21,529 nucleotides of DNA, taken from Chloroflexota bacterium (lineage in GTDB: Bacteria > Chloroflexota > UBA5177 > JANWHV01). The notes beneath the pieces were generated by a model. It had not been told where the DNA came from. It ran no database searches and saw only the letters and a program-made list of their open reading frames with translations. The stretch lies in contig JAICHN010000030.1 in NCBI GenBank assembly GCA_025924845.1, forward strand, positions 1 through 21,529. The letters are read 5' to 3'. Of this stretch, positions 1 to 8,258 are shown piece by piece. The position numbers were made by a program, and so were the translations under genes. Every line of letters starts with the position of its first letter. Positions within the stretch are counted from its first letter, which is position 1.

Positions 1-635
1 CGCGTCTCAAGGAGCCGCCGTGCCAGGCTGTAGCCGTTGGTATGCAGACCGGTCGAGGGCAGGCCGATCAGCACGTCACCCGCCTGTACCCTATCCTCGG
101 TCAGGAATTGCTCCTCGCCTACCGTCCCCACGATGAACCCGGCCACATCAAAGGCGTCTTCGCGGTAGATATCCGGCATCTCGGCCGTTTCACCGCCGAT
201 CAGGGCGCAGCCGTGGGCCGCGCAGGCGGCGCTCATCCCTGTCACCAGCGCGGCGGCACGGCGCGGGTCTAACCGCGCGAAGGCCAGGTAGTCGAGAAAG
301 AAGAGGGGCCGCGCCCCGCATGTCAAAATGTCGTTGATGCAGTGGTGGACCAAATCACGCCCAACCCCGGCCGCTTCTTCGTCGGTCTCGACCAGGCACA
401 CCTTGCTCCCCACGCCATCCGCGCTGCTTACCAGAAGCTCGCCGTTTCGCGGTGCCCGTACAGCCCCGCCAAAAGCGCCCAGGCGCGAGACCACGCCCGG
501 ATGAAATGTGGCCTCCACGGCGGGTCGCATCAGGGCAACGGCCTGTTCGCCGGCCGCGATATCCACGCCCGACGCGGCGTAGGAACGGGGAAGGTCGGCG
601 TGGGCCGGGGATTGGCCGGGTTCGTGCGTACTCAA
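1..635 (-). CDS. purM: Phosphoribosylformylglycinamidine cyclo-ligase (AIR synthetase), 3' end beyond the window
   Basis: PurM makes 5-aminoimidazole ribonucleotide (AIR) from FGAM with ATP, the fifth step of de novo purine synthesis, in the cytoplasm. About 211 codons are present before the left edge. Read on the minus strand, the protein shows YAASGVDIAAGE near the N-terminus, SADGVGSKV (the family's DGVGTK loop), GGETAEMP and TGLHTNGYSLARR, all in the right order for the family. No ATG sits at the expected N-terminus. The best start is a TTG at 635 that shares TTGA with the purF stop, a 4-base overlap, placing 18 residues before the conserved Tyr. It is the last gene of the purine cluster seen here. 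The identification is very secure; the TTG start is an inference from frame and overlap. Confidence 0.95.
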   Translation of the reverse strand, partial: MSTHEPGQSPAHADLPRSYAASGVDIAAGEQAVALMRPAVEATFHPGVVSRLGAFGGAVRAPRNGELLVSSADGVGSKVCLVETDEEAAGVGRDLVHHCINDILTCGARPLFFLDYLAFARLDPRRAAALVTGMSAACAAHGCALIGGETAEMPDIYREDAFDVAGFIVGTVGEEQFLTEDRVQAGDVLIGLPSTGLHTNGYSLARRLLET

Positions 636-2086
636 CGGGCCGCCGCCGGCACCAATTCGTCGGTCGCCGGCGCCGCTTGCTCGTCGCCGTATGCCATGGG
701 AGGCTTCCCGTCCATGCAGGCGCGGCAGAAGAGATGAGCGGGGCGGTCGATTCCCGTCGTCAGGCCGTCGATACTCAGGTAGCCCAGCGAGTCGGCGTCG
801 ATATGGCGGCGAATCTCCTCCACCGTGTGATGCGCGGCGATCAGTTCTTCAGTCCGCCCCGTATCCATGCCCAAATGACACGGATGACGATAGGGCGGTG
901 ATCCCACTCTCAGATGGATCTCGGTCGCGCCGGCCCGGCGCAGCATCGCGATCAGCGGCTTGCTGGTCGTCCCACGCACGATTGAGTCCTCGATCACCAC
1001 CAAACGCTTGCCGGTGATCTCATCGGTGAGCGGATTATATTTGATCCTGCTCCCCATATCGCGTTGGTGTTGGGTGGGGGAGATAAAGGTGCGCCCGATA
1101 TAGCGATTCTTGATCAAACCCTCACAGTAGGGAATACCGGATTGTTGCGCGTACCCGACCGCCATGGCGACCGCCGAATCCGGCACTGGAATGACCAGGT
1201 CCGCTTCGGCCGGTTGCTCGATGGCCAGTTGTTTGCCAAGCGCTACACGGGCGCTGTAGACACGACGTCCATCGATCACGCTGTCGGGCCGCGCGAAATA
1301 GATGAACTCGAAGGAGCAGGTGCGTGGGATAGAGTCAGCAAAGCGCGTGCTGGTCAGCACACCGCGCTCGACCCGGATAATCTCGCCCGGGTCGATATCA
1401 CGCACGAGCACTGCCCCGATCGTGTCCAGCGCGCACGATTCCGAGGCCACCACCCAGTCCTCGCCCAGCCGGCCCAGGCACAGAGGGCGAATGCCCCAGG
1501 GATCGCGGGCCGCGAACAATTCGCTCGGCGAAGCCATGACCAGACTGAACGCCCCGCGCAGCCGCGGCAGCGCCTTGAGCAGCCGCTCTTGCCACGATCG
1601 GCCGGGAGTATGCGCGATCAGGCGCAGGATCACCTCGCTGTCGCTAGTGGAGTTTAAGGTCAGGCCGGCGGCGCTCAACTCCGCCGCCAGCGCGGCGGTA
1701 TTGACCAGGTTCCCATTGTGCGCCAGCGCGAAGGGTGCTCCCGAGGCAGGCAGCACTGCTCCGTCCGTGATCGTCATCGGCTGCGCGTTGCGGGCGCTGC
1801 TTTCCCCGGTCGTCGCATAGCGACAGTGACCCACGGCGAGAAAGCCTTGCAATTGCTGCATGGCGGGCTCGTCGAATACTTGCGACACCAGCCCCATGCC
1901 GCGCTGCACGCGCAGGATTTGACCGTCGCCCACCACGATGCCGGCGCTTTCCTGGCCCCGGTGTTGCAGCGCATACAGGCCGAAATAGGTGGCGCGCGCC
2001 ACATCCTCGCTCGGCGCGTAAATGCCGAACACACCACACTCCTCGCGAGGGCGATCGTCGTCCTGATGCATGGGGAGCCTTGTCAT
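632..2086 (-). CDS. purF: Amidophosphoribosyltransferase, Fe-S cluster type with propeptide
   Basis: PurF catalyses the committed step, PRPP plus glutamine to phosphoribosylamine. At 484 residues it is typical. The N-terminal Ntn-type glutaminase has its nucleophile at Cys17 (EECGVFGIY), so a 16-residue propeptide must be cleaved off, as in the Bacillus-type enzyme. The C-terminal phosphoribosyltransferase domain carries the PRPP loop VVIEDSIVRGT at about 363-373. Four cysteines fit [4Fe-4S] ligands: Cys257 (RTCSFEF), Cys403 (HPCHLG) and Cys454/Cys457 (FCRAC). The ATG at 2086 is preceded by a GGAGGAAGGAGA ribosome-binding stretch; an internal Met6 is a less likely start. It lies 40 bases after purL and overlaps purM by 4 bases. 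Feedback inhibition by AMP/GMP is known for the family and not visible here. Confidence 0.98.
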   Translation of the reverse strand: MTRLPMHQDDDRPREECGVFGIYAPSEDVARATYFGLYALQHRGQESAGIVVGDGQILRVQRGMGLVSQVFDEPAMQQLQGFLAVGHCRYATTGESSARNAQPMTITDGAVLPASGAPFALAHNGNLVNTAALAAELSAAGLTLNSTSDSEVILRLIAHTPGRSWQERLLKALPRLRGAFSLVMASPSELFAARDPWGIRPLCLGRLGEDWVVASESCALDTIGAVLVRDIDPGEIIRVERGVLTSTRFADSIPRTCSFEFIYFARPDSVIDGRRVYSARVALGKQLAIEQPAEADLVIPVPDSAVAMAVGYAQQSGIPYCEGLIKNRYIGRTFISPTQHQRDMGSRIKYNPLTDEITGKRLVVIEDSIVRGTTSKPLIAMLRRAGATEIHLRVGSPPYRHPCHLGMDTGRTEELIAAHHTVEEIRRHIDADSLGYLSIDGLTTGIDRPAHLFCRACMDGKPPMAYGDEQAAPATDELVPAAAR

Positions 2087-2126
2087 AGTGTCTCCTTCCT
2101 CCTCCGTGAGGGTACGCGGCGTAACG

Positions 2127-4430
2127 CTAGAAGCGGGTGAGGCCGTCGAGGGCGCCGTCCCATGCCTCCCTCAATTGGTCGAGGCCCACCTGGAAGCGGT
2201 TTGTCCAGGCCAATACATCGCCGCCGACCAGGCCGAGCCGACTGAGCGGTACTCCATGATGCTCGGCCAGAGTTGCCAGATCGCCGGCGGCACTCGGGGC
2301 TACACTCACGATGACTCGTGCCCCGCCTTCGCCGAACAGTTCTTCCGCATCGCGATCGTCCCCTGCCGGCCCACCCTCCCCTTCGATGACGGCGCCGATG
2401 TTGCCGGCCAGCGCGCATTCGGCGATAGCCGTGGCGGCGCCGCCGGCGCTGCAATCATGGGCGGAGCGGAGTAGCCCGCTCCCGATCGCTTCTCGCAAGC
2501 ATGTCTGTACTCGCCGCTCCAGATTAAGATCGAGCGGCGCCGGGGCGCCAACCAGGACTCCGGCCCGCACCCAGGTGTAGACACTGCCGCCCAGCGATAC
2601 CTTGTTGCTTCCCAGCAGAAAGACCTCGTCACCGGCAACGCTGAAGCCGGGTACGCAACGGCGGCTGAGGTCGTCGATCCAACCGGCCATCCCTACAATT
2701 GGTGTCGGATATATGGCAGTTCCCATGTGCTCGTTATAGAGGCTGACATTGCCGCTGACAATCGGCACCTCCAGCGCATCGCATGCCGCCGCGATTCCCG
2801 CTACGGCCCGCTGCAGTTGGTAGGCCACCCCCGGCTTTTCCGGATTGCCGAAGTTCAGGCAGTCGGTAGCGCACAACGGGCGCGCCCCCACGCAAGCGAG
2901 GTTTCGGGCACACTCCGCCACGGCGAGTGCGCCGCCGATGTAGGGATCGAGATAGCAGAGGCGGCCGTTCCCATCCACGCTCACCGCGATGCCGCCCTGG
3001 CGTCCCTTCAAGCGCAGGACCGCCGCATCGGCACCGGGGCCGATCACGGTATTGGTACCGACCATGTGATCGTAGCGGCGCCAGATCGCGCTCTTGTTCC
3101 CGATATTTGGATGACCCAGCAGATCCAGCAGGGCACACCCCCAATCCTCCGGCTCCGCCAAGGTCGGCGCGGTATTTCGGGCTCGGACGATCTCCTCATC
3201 CTCTCGCCCTTCCAGTTCATAAGCGGGGCAGGCATCGGTAAAGAGGGACACAGGCACGTCCACCACGGTTTGTCCCTCGGCCCGCATCCGCACGATCCGG
3301 TCGTCCGTGATCCGGCCGATCACGGCGTGCGGAAGCTCCCAGCGATCCAGCACTGCCTCTACCTCGGGCAACCGACGCGGCTCCACCGCCGCCAGCATCC
3401 GCTCCTGACTCTCGCTCAGCAGCAGTTCGTAGGGGGTCATGGCTGGGGCGCGCCGGGGTACGAGGTCGAGATCGATGTGAATGCCCGATCCCGTTTTATC
3501 GGCCATCTCCACGGTCGAGCTGGTCAATCCGGCCGCGCCAAGGTCTTGCAAACCGACCAACAGGCCGCGATCGCGCAGTTCAAGGCACGCTTCAAGCAAC
3601 AGCTTTTCGGTCAGCGGATCGCCCACCTGTACGGCGGGCCGCCGCTCCTCGGAGCGCTCATCCAGCTCCACCGAAGCGAAACTGGCCCCGTGGATGCCGT
3701 CGCGTCCGGTGGCGGCGCCGAATAACACGACCAGATTGCCGGGCGCTCCGCCCTGGGCGCGCAACAATCGGTCCGGCTCGACCAGCCCCACGCAGAGCAC
3801 ATTGACCAAGGGATTCCCCGCATAGCATGGCTCGAATACCGTCTCGCCGCCGATCGTGGGGACGCCCATGCAATTGCCGTAGCCCCCTACCCCGGCCACC
3901 ACGCCCTGGAACAGGAACCGGGTCCGCTCGTCAAAGGCAACGCGCGACGCAGTAGCAGGCGATGTGTCCACGGCGGACTGCTGGGAGGGCGCCACCGGGT
4001 TACCCGCGGCGCGGTCCCGTGCCGGAGCCGGCAGGCCGAAGCGCAGCGAATCCATGAGGGCGATCGGTCGGGCGCCCATGGCGAAGATGTCGCGCAGGAT
4101 GCCGCCCACCCCGGTTGCCGCTCCCTGGTACGGCTCGATGGCGCTGGGATGATTATGGCTCTCGATCTTGATCACCAACAGCACGTCGCCCAGGCTGACC
4201 GCGCCCGCGTTCTCCCCTGGTCCCTGCACCACCAGCGGGCTCCGTGAAGGGAGCGATTTCAACAGCAACCGTGAGTGCTTGTAACCGCAATGCTCGCTCC
4301 ACATGGCGCCGAACATACCCAGTTCGACTGGATTGGGGTCTCTACCCAGGCGCTCTTGAATGCGCGCGTACTCCCCCGAGGTCAGCCCACTGCCCCGGAG
4401 GTCGGCCGAAGTGAGCGTGCCGCTAGTCAT
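2127..4430 (-). CDS. purL: Phosphoribosylformylglycinamidine synthase, large subunit (small-type PurL)
   Basis: PurL is the synthetase subunit of the three-part FGAM synthase (PurL-PurQ-PurS), which converts FGAR to FGAM with ATP and ammonia delivered from PurQ. The 767 residues match the short bacterial form rather than the roughly 1300-residue fused form. Visible motifs are MWSEHCGYKHSR (about 43-54), KIESHNHPSAIEPYQGAATG (88-107) and GYGNCMGVPTIGGE (183-196). Residues about 133-166, rich in Pro, Ala, Ser and Gln, interrupt the normally compact link between DSLRFG and the RFLF helix and look like an inserted loop. The ATG at 4430 overlaps the purQ stop by 8 bases, indicating coupled translation. 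The gene sits directly downstream of its partners purS and purQ. Confidence 0.98.
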   Translation of the reverse strand: MTSGTLTSADLRGSGLTSGEYARIQERLGRDPNPVELGMFGAMWSEHCGYKHSRLLLKSLPSRSPLVVQGPGENAGAVSLGDVLLVIKIESHNHPSAIEPYQGAATGVGGILRDIFAMGARPIALMDSLRFGLPAPARDRAAGNPVAPSQQSAVDTSPATASRVAFDERTRFLFQGVVAGVGGYGNCMGVPTIGGETVFEPCYAGNPLVNVLCVGLVEPDRLLRAQGGAPGNLVVLFGAATGRDGIHGASFASVELDERSEERRPAVQVGDPLTEKLLLEACLELRDRGLLVGLQDLGAAGLTSSTVEMADKTGSGIHIDLDLVPRRAPAMTPYELLLSESQERMLAAVEPRRLPEVEAVLDRWELPHAVIGRITDDRIVRMRAEGQTVVDVPVSLFTDACPAYELEGREDEEIVRARNTAPTLAEPEDWGCALLDLLGHPNIGNKSAIWRRYDHMVGTNTVIGPGADAAVLRLKGRQGGIAVSVDGNGRLCYLDPYIGGALAVAECARNLACVGARPLCATDCLNFGNPEKPGVAYQLQRAVAGIAAACDALEVPIVSGNVSLYNEHMGTAIYPTPIVGMAGWIDDLSRRCVPGFSVAGDEVFLLGSNKVSLGGSVYTWVRAGVLVGAPAPLDLNLERRVQTCLREAIGSGLLRSAHDCSAGGAATAIAECALAGNIGAVIEGEGGPAGDDRDAEELFGEGGARVIVSVAPSAAGDLATLAEHHGVPLSRLGLVGGDVLAWTNRFQVGLDQLREAWDGALDGLTRF

Positions 4431-5115
4431 GCATCGCCTCGATCAGGGAGCGAAACACAACCAGGCCGTCGGTACCGCCCAGCAAGGGGTCGGCGGCGCG
4501 CTCCGGATGCGGCATCAGGCCGAACACATTCCCTCGCGCGTTGCGCAGTCCAGCGATGCCGTCCGTCGAGCCGTTGGGATTACTCTGGTCATCAACGGTG
4601 CCCTGCTCATCGCAGTAGCGCAGCAGCACCTGTCCATTCGCCGCCAGGGCCGCCGCTTCCTCGGGTGAACAATGATAGCGGCCCTCCCCATGGCTGACCG
4701 GCATCCGTAATACCGTTCCCGGTCGCGTCTCGCCAAGGAACGTCCGATCCGCCTCCTGCACCTTTACCTGCACCCAGCGGCAACGGAACTCCAGGCCGGC
4801 ATTGCGTAGCAGGGCGCCGGGCAGCAGACCAGCCTCGGTGAGCACTTGCATTCCATTGCAGATGCCGAGCACCGGTCGACCGCGCTCCGCGTGCTCGTAT
4901 ACCGCGCTCATCACTGGAGAGAAGCGGGCGATTGCGCCGCAGCGCAGGTAGTCGCCGTGGGCAAAGCCTCCCGGCAACACCACCACATCAGCGTCGCCGA
5001 TCGTCGCGTCCCGATGCCAGACGATTGCTGCCTGTTGCCCAAGCTGCTCGGTCAGGACGTATCGGGTATCCTCATCGCAGTTCGTGCCGGGGAAGGCGAT
5101 GATCGCCCACTTCAT
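4423..5115 (-). CDS. purQ: Phosphoribosylformylglycinamidine synthase, glutaminase subunit
   Basis: PurQ hydrolyses glutamine and supplies ammonia to PurL. It is a class I glutamine amidotransferase of 230 residues. The catalytic triad is visible as Cys86 in GICNGMQ and His203/Glu205 in MPHPERA, with the oxyanion-side segment LPGGFAHGDYLRCG at 47-60. The ATG at 5115 overlaps the purS stop by four bases (ATGA), and its TAG overlaps the purL start by 8 bases, so purS-purQ-purL should be translationally coupled and made in matched amounts. Length and motifs are normal for the stand-alone subunit. Nothing odd was seen. Confidence 0.98.
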   Translation of the reverse strand: MKWAIIAFPGTNCDEDTRYVLTEQLGQQAAIVWHRDATIGDADVVVLPGGFAHGDYLRCGAIARFSPVMSAVYEHAERGRPVLGICNGMQVLTEAGLLPGALLRNAGLEFRCRWVQVKVQEADRTFLGETRPGTVLRMPVSHGEGRYHCSPEEAAALAANGQVLLRYCDEQGTVDDQSNPNGSTDGIAGLRNARGNVFGLMPHPERAADPLLGGTDGLVVFRSLIEAMHD

Positions 5116-5378
5116 TGGTCACCGTCCAGCGCCAGATCGAAGGTCTCGATCACCGGATTGGCAAGCAGGCGTTCACAGGCGCGCCTCGCAGTGGCCAGCG
5201 CTTCCTCGGCGGTGGAGGCGCGCACCGCCAGGCGGAAGAACTTTCCGGCCCGTACATCCTCGATCGGGGCGAACTCCAGGGCGTGAAGCCCGCGCAGGAT
5301 CGCCTGGCCCTGAGTATCGAGCACGGCGGGCCGCAGCGTCACGCGCACTCCGATCTGAAAAAGCGAATTGTCATCCAT
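5112..5378 (-). CDS. purS: Phosphoribosylformylglycinamidine synthase, PurS subunit
   Basis: PurS is the small structural subunit that docks PurQ on PurL and lets ammonia pass between them. The 88-residue reading frame has the family's pattern: a beta strand (FQIGVRVTLRPAVLDTQG), a helix (QAILRGLHAL), then VRAGKFFRLAV and a second helix over AEEALATARRACERLLANPVIE. The ATG at 5378 overlaps the purC stop by 8 bases. A TTG one codon upstream at 5381 is also possible, and no strong ribosome-binding site is present for either, which points to coupling with purC translation. Position between purC and purQ strengthens the call for such a short protein. Confidence 0.95.
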   Translation of the reverse strand: MDDNSLFQIGVRVTLRPAVLDTQGQAILRGLHALEFAPIEDVRAGKFFRLAVRASTAEEALATARRACERLLANPVIETFDLALDGDQ

Positions 5379-6309
5379 CAAATGGTTGTCCCGTTAAGCG
5401 TTGATAGGCGGCGCGGTACCGCTCAACAGTCTCCGCGATCACCGCCTTGGGCAACGCGGGCGCCGGCCCTTCGCCTCGCCAACCGAGACCGGAGAGATAA
5501 TCGCGGATCGGCTGCTTATCGAAGCTGGTCGGGGCGGTACCCGGCTGGTAGGTTGTGGCGTCCCAGAATCGGCTGGAATCAGGAGTGAGGGCTTCGTCGA
5601 TCAGCGTCAAGCTCCCGCTCACGAGGCCGAATTCAAACTTGGTGTCTGCTAATATGATACCCCGAGCGCGCGCATACCGGGAGGCATAGGTGTATAAATC
5701 GCGGCTGGCCTGCTCCAGTCGGTTTGCCGGATCAGCGCCGATCCGCGCCCGCAGTCGCTCCATGTCGACATTCTCGTCGTGGCCGGCGTCGTTCTTGAGG
5801 GCCGGGGTGAAGGCGGGGGCGGGGAGCGCATCACCTTGCCGCAGCCCAGGCGGCAAGGGAACGCCGGCAAGGGTACCGTGCGCCTCGTACTCCGCCCAAC
5901 CGGAGCCGGCTAGATAGCCCCGCATCACGCACTCGACATCGATCCGCTCGGCGCGTTTCACCAACATGGATCGGCCCGCCAGATCCCGAAGGTCGGGATC
6001 GAGCCCCACGATACTGCTGATTTCCGGCCAGGAGGCGCTGATCAGGTGGTTGGGCATCAAATGCGCGGTCAGTCCGAACCAGAATGCCGCCAACCGGGAC
6101 AGAATGCGTCCTTTCTCCGGGACGCCGGTCGGCAACACGCTGTCAAAGGCGGACAGGCGGTCACTGGCCACGAGCAGTAGCCGGTCCGCGCCTACCCCAT
6201 AGATGTTTCGCACCTTTCCGCGATGCAGCAGGGGTAAACCCGGCGCTGGCGGATCGAGTACGGGACGGTCGAATGTACCGTCCTCCGTTGGTGGAACGCT
6301 CTCGTTCAT
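5371..6309 (-). CDS. purC: Phosphoribosylaminoimidazole-succinocarboxamide synthase (SAICAR synthetase)
   Basis: PurC joins CAIR and aspartate using ATP to give SAICAR. At 312 residues it belongs to the longer, yeast-like group rather than the roughly 240-residue Bacillus form. Motifs are HRGKVRNIYGVG near residue 30, ASDRLSAFDSVLPTG, ECVMRGYLAGSGWAEY, LADTKFEFGL and DEALTPDSSRFW. The ATG at 6309 follows an AAGGAG ribosome-binding site about 9 bases upstream. It begins 54 bases after purK and overlaps purS at its 3' end. In pathway terms it uses the product of PurK and PurE encoded immediately upstream. Its N-terminal 20 residues are acidic and Pro-rich and are probably a poorly conserved lead-in. 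Confidence 0.98.
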   Translation of the reverse strand: MNESVPPTEDGTFDRPVLDPPAPGLPLLHRGKVRNIYGVGADRLLLVASDRLSAFDSVLPTGVPEKGRILSRLAAFWFGLTAHLMPNHLISASWPEISSIVGLDPDLRDLAGRSMLVKRAERIDVECVMRGYLAGSGWAEYEAHGTLAGVPLPPGLRQGDALPAPAFTPALKNDAGHDENVDMERLRARIGADPANRLEQASRDLYTYASRYARARGIILADTKFEFGLVSGSLTLIDEALTPDSSRFWDATTYQPGTAPTSFDKQPIRDYLSGLGWRGEGPAPALPKAVIAETVERYRAAYQRLTGQPFDG

Positions 6310-6363
6310 GCTGGGATCTCCTTGCCACGCTTGGTCGTCATGGCATTTCGTCGCTTATTCAGC

Positions 6364-7485
6364 CTAAAGGAGCGCCCGCGCCCCGACCACTCGCGTCCGC
6401 GCCGCCTCGGCGCTTGGGCCGAGTGCGGTGAGATGCCCCATCTTCCGTCCGGGCCTCGGCATCGCTTTCCCATAGAGATGCAGCTTAACGTCCGGCATAG
6501 CCAACACCCGGTCCCAATGAGGGGTGCCGCGCTCCCAGAGATCGCCCAGCAGATTCGCCGTCGCCGCCGAGGCGAGCAGATCGGTAGGACCAAGCGGCGC
6601 GCCGATCACGGCGCGCGCATGTTGTTCAAACTGGCTGGTCCGGCAGGCTTCGATTGACCAGTGACCGGAATTATGCGGCCGGGGGGCCAGCTCATTGACC
6701 AATAACCGGCCATCGGGCATGACGAACAGTTCAACTACCACAATACCTACCAGCTCGATCTCCTGGGCAAGGGACACCGCCAGGGCTCGGGCAGCGGCTG
6801 CCTGTTCCCCTGAAATCGCCGCGGGGACACAGGATGTATCAAGAATGCCGCGCACATGCACGTTCTCGGCCGGCTCATAGGTTTCAACCTTCCCCGAAAC
6901 ATCGCGAGCCACAATCACGCTGATCTCCCGCTCAAAAGCCAGCACCTCCTCCAGAATGCAGGGAACGCCGCCCAGGTCGGTGTACGCGGCGGACAGTTCG
7001 GCGGGCGTTTCTACGCGGCGCTGCCCTTTGCTGTCGTAGCCCATGGTCACCGTTTTGAGCAGAGCCGGGAAGGTCATCTCGGTGCGGGCGACGGCGAGAC
7101 TCTCGCCGTCAATCATCGGCGCGTAACGAGCGGTCGGCGCCCCGACGCGCCGCAGAAAGGCACGCTCTGCCAACCGATCCCGGCAGACCCGCAATACCGC
7201 CGCTCCCGGTCGGGTCGGCACGCGCTCGGCCAGTTGCTCTACCAGGGCGACAGGCAGATTTTCAAACTCGATGGTCACGACATCGGCTGCGTCGCCCAGC
7301 TCGGCTACGGCGTCGGGATCGTCGTAGGGAGCGGTGATCTGCCGATCGGCCACCTGGCCGGCCGGACTGTTGGGGGTCGGGTCAAGGACGACAACGCGAT
7401 AGCCCATTGCCCGCGCCGCCATCGTGGTCATCCGTCCCAATTGCCCCCCTCCCAGCATCCCAATCGTGCCGCCGGGTTCGAGCAT
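6364..7485 (-). CDS. purK: N5-carboxyaminoimidazole ribonucleotide synthase (ATP-grasp)
   Basis: PurK uses ATP and bicarbonate to turn AIR into N5-CAIR, the substrate of PurE. The 373-residue protein opens with the preATP-grasp nucleotide-fold segment IGMLGGGQLGRM (8-19), followed by DVVTIEFENLP, the ATP-grasp lid region KTVTMGYDSKGQ, and the diagnostic C-terminal block VNELAPRPHNSGHWSIEAC. The ATG at 7485 comes two bases after the purE stop (TAA-CG-ATG), so it is translated in the same operon and probably coupled. Its presence beside class I PurE shows that the organism uses the bacterial two-step AIR carboxylation rather than the single-enzyme class II route. Nothing in the sequence is missing or displaced. 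Confidence 0.98.
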   Translation of the reverse strand: MLEPGGTIGMLGGGQLGRMTTMAARAMGYRVVVLDPTPNSPAGQVADRQITAPYDDPDAVAELGDAADVVTIEFENLPVALVEQLAERVPTRPGAAVLRVCRDRLAERAFLRRVGAPTARYAPMIDGESLAVARTEMTFPALLKTVTMGYDSKGQRRVETPAELSAAYTDLGGVPCILEEVLAFEREISVIVARDVSGKVETYEPAENVHVRGILDTSCVPAAISGEQAAAARALAVSLAQEIELVGIVVVELFVMPDGRLLVNELAPRPHNSGHWSIEACRTSQFEQHARAVIGAPLGPTDLLASAATANLLGDLWERGTPHWDRVLAMPDVKLHLYGKAMPRPGRKMGHLTALGPSAEAARTRVVGARALL

Positions 7486-7487
7486 CG

Positions 7488-8018
7488 TTACAACGACTCC
7501 CGTAGCACGCGTTCGGTCTGCTCCTTGCGGTAGAGCGCCAGTGCTTCCCCGATCTGGGGCCGGCCCCGGCTGAGGATGGCGGCGGCCAGGAGTCCCGCAT
7601 TGATCGCGCCTGCCTTCCCGATCGCCAGCGTCGCCACCGGAATACCGGCCGGCATTTGCACGATGGAAAGGAGCGAATCGAGTCCCTGAAGTGCCGCGCT
7701 CTGCATGGGTACACCCAGGACGGGGAGCAAGGTTTTCGCGGCCACCATGCCCGGCAGATGCGCGGCGCCTCCCGCCCCGGCGATGATCAGCTCAATGCCT
7801 CGTCCCGCCGCCGATTCGGCATAGGAGAACAGCAGGTCCGGAGTGCGATGGGCGCTGACCACGCGGGTCTCATAGGGCACCGCCAATCGCGCCAGCACGT
7901 CGGCGGCATGGCGCATCGTCTCCCAATCAGACGTGCTGCCCATGATCACCCCAACCAGCGGCGTCGCCGACTCCGCACTCGAAGCAGCGCCCGCACGTTC
8001 ATCCGATCGCCCCGCCAT
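7488..8018 (-). CDS. purE: N5-carboxyaminoimidazole ribonucleotide mutase, class I PurE
   Basis: PurE moves the carboxyl group of N5-CAIR to give CAIR. Motifs are [20 protein letters not shown] with the catalytic His57, [25 protein letters not shown] and [24 protein letters not shown] split across the core, all of class I type. The reading frame stays open to an ATG at 8102 (204 residues), but family members begin close to PLVGVIMGS. The ATG at 8018 is chosen because a GGGAGAAG ribosome-binding site lies just upstream and it leaves only an 18-residue Ala/Ser-rich lead-in, giving 176 residues. It is the promoter-proximal gene of the purine cluster. The choice between 8018 and 8102 is moderately certain; the function is certain. 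Confidence 0.96.
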   Translation of the reverse strand: MAGRSDERAGAASSAESATPLVGVIMGSTSDWETMRHAADVLARLAVPYETRVVSAHRTPDLLFSYAESAAGRGIELIIAGAGGAAHLPGMVAAKTLLPVLGVPMQSAALQGLDSLLSIVQMPAGIPVATLAIGKAGAINAGLLAAAILSRGRPQIGEALALYRKEQTERVLRESL

Positions 8019-8113
8019 AGCTTCTCCCTGGCCCTTAACCCGGCTACGCGCCGTGGATGCCATGGTCCACAGCCGGCAGTGGGCGCGGGTGCTCTCGCCC
8101 ATGCGCCTGCAAA

Positions 8114-8145
8114 GGTATCATAACCCTATCGCGCCACGGTATCAT
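8114..8145 (-). promoter_or_regulatory. Candidate purE promoter and ATGATACC direct repeat
   Basis: Upstream of purE on the minus strand there is a TATGAT hexamer (8117-8122) that could be a -10 element, giving a leader of roughly 90 bases before the chosen purE ATG. No convincing -35 box is spaced from it. The octamer ATGATACC occurs twice here, at 8138-8145 and 8114-8121, exactly 24 bases apart, and the second copy overlaps the -10 candidate, so it could be a regulator half-site pair. This rests only on pattern and position. Confidence 0.3.
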
Positions 8146-8220
8146 TCGCCGGCTCAACCAATGTGGTGCGAGCGTCGCCTACTGTAAAGGCTGGAGTCTC
8201 GTTCTGGACCGTGCGGCGAC

Positions 8221-8250
8221 AAGGGGCGGGCATAATCGCGCCCGCCCCTT
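8221..8250 (-). terminator. GC-rich hairpin after the epimerase gene
   Basis: A perfect 11-bp inverted repeat (AAGGGGCGGGC / GCCCGCCCCTT) with an 8-base loop lies 8 bases beyond the epimerase stop codon. Its location between the epimerase gene and the purE promoter suggests transcription termination or 3'-end protection. No T-run follows on the minus strand, so it is not a textbook intrinsic terminator. Confidence 0.55.
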
Positions 8251-8258
8251 GAGGCTGC

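Noticed and set aside
2727..3725. 332-codon plus-strand open frame opposite purL
   Set aside because: It lies wholly within purL, has no family motif or ribosome-binding site, and arises from the GC-rich codon use of purL.
8019..8220. Purine riboswitch upstream of purE
   Set aside because: No three-way-junction core with the conserved loop sequences could be recognised in this leader.
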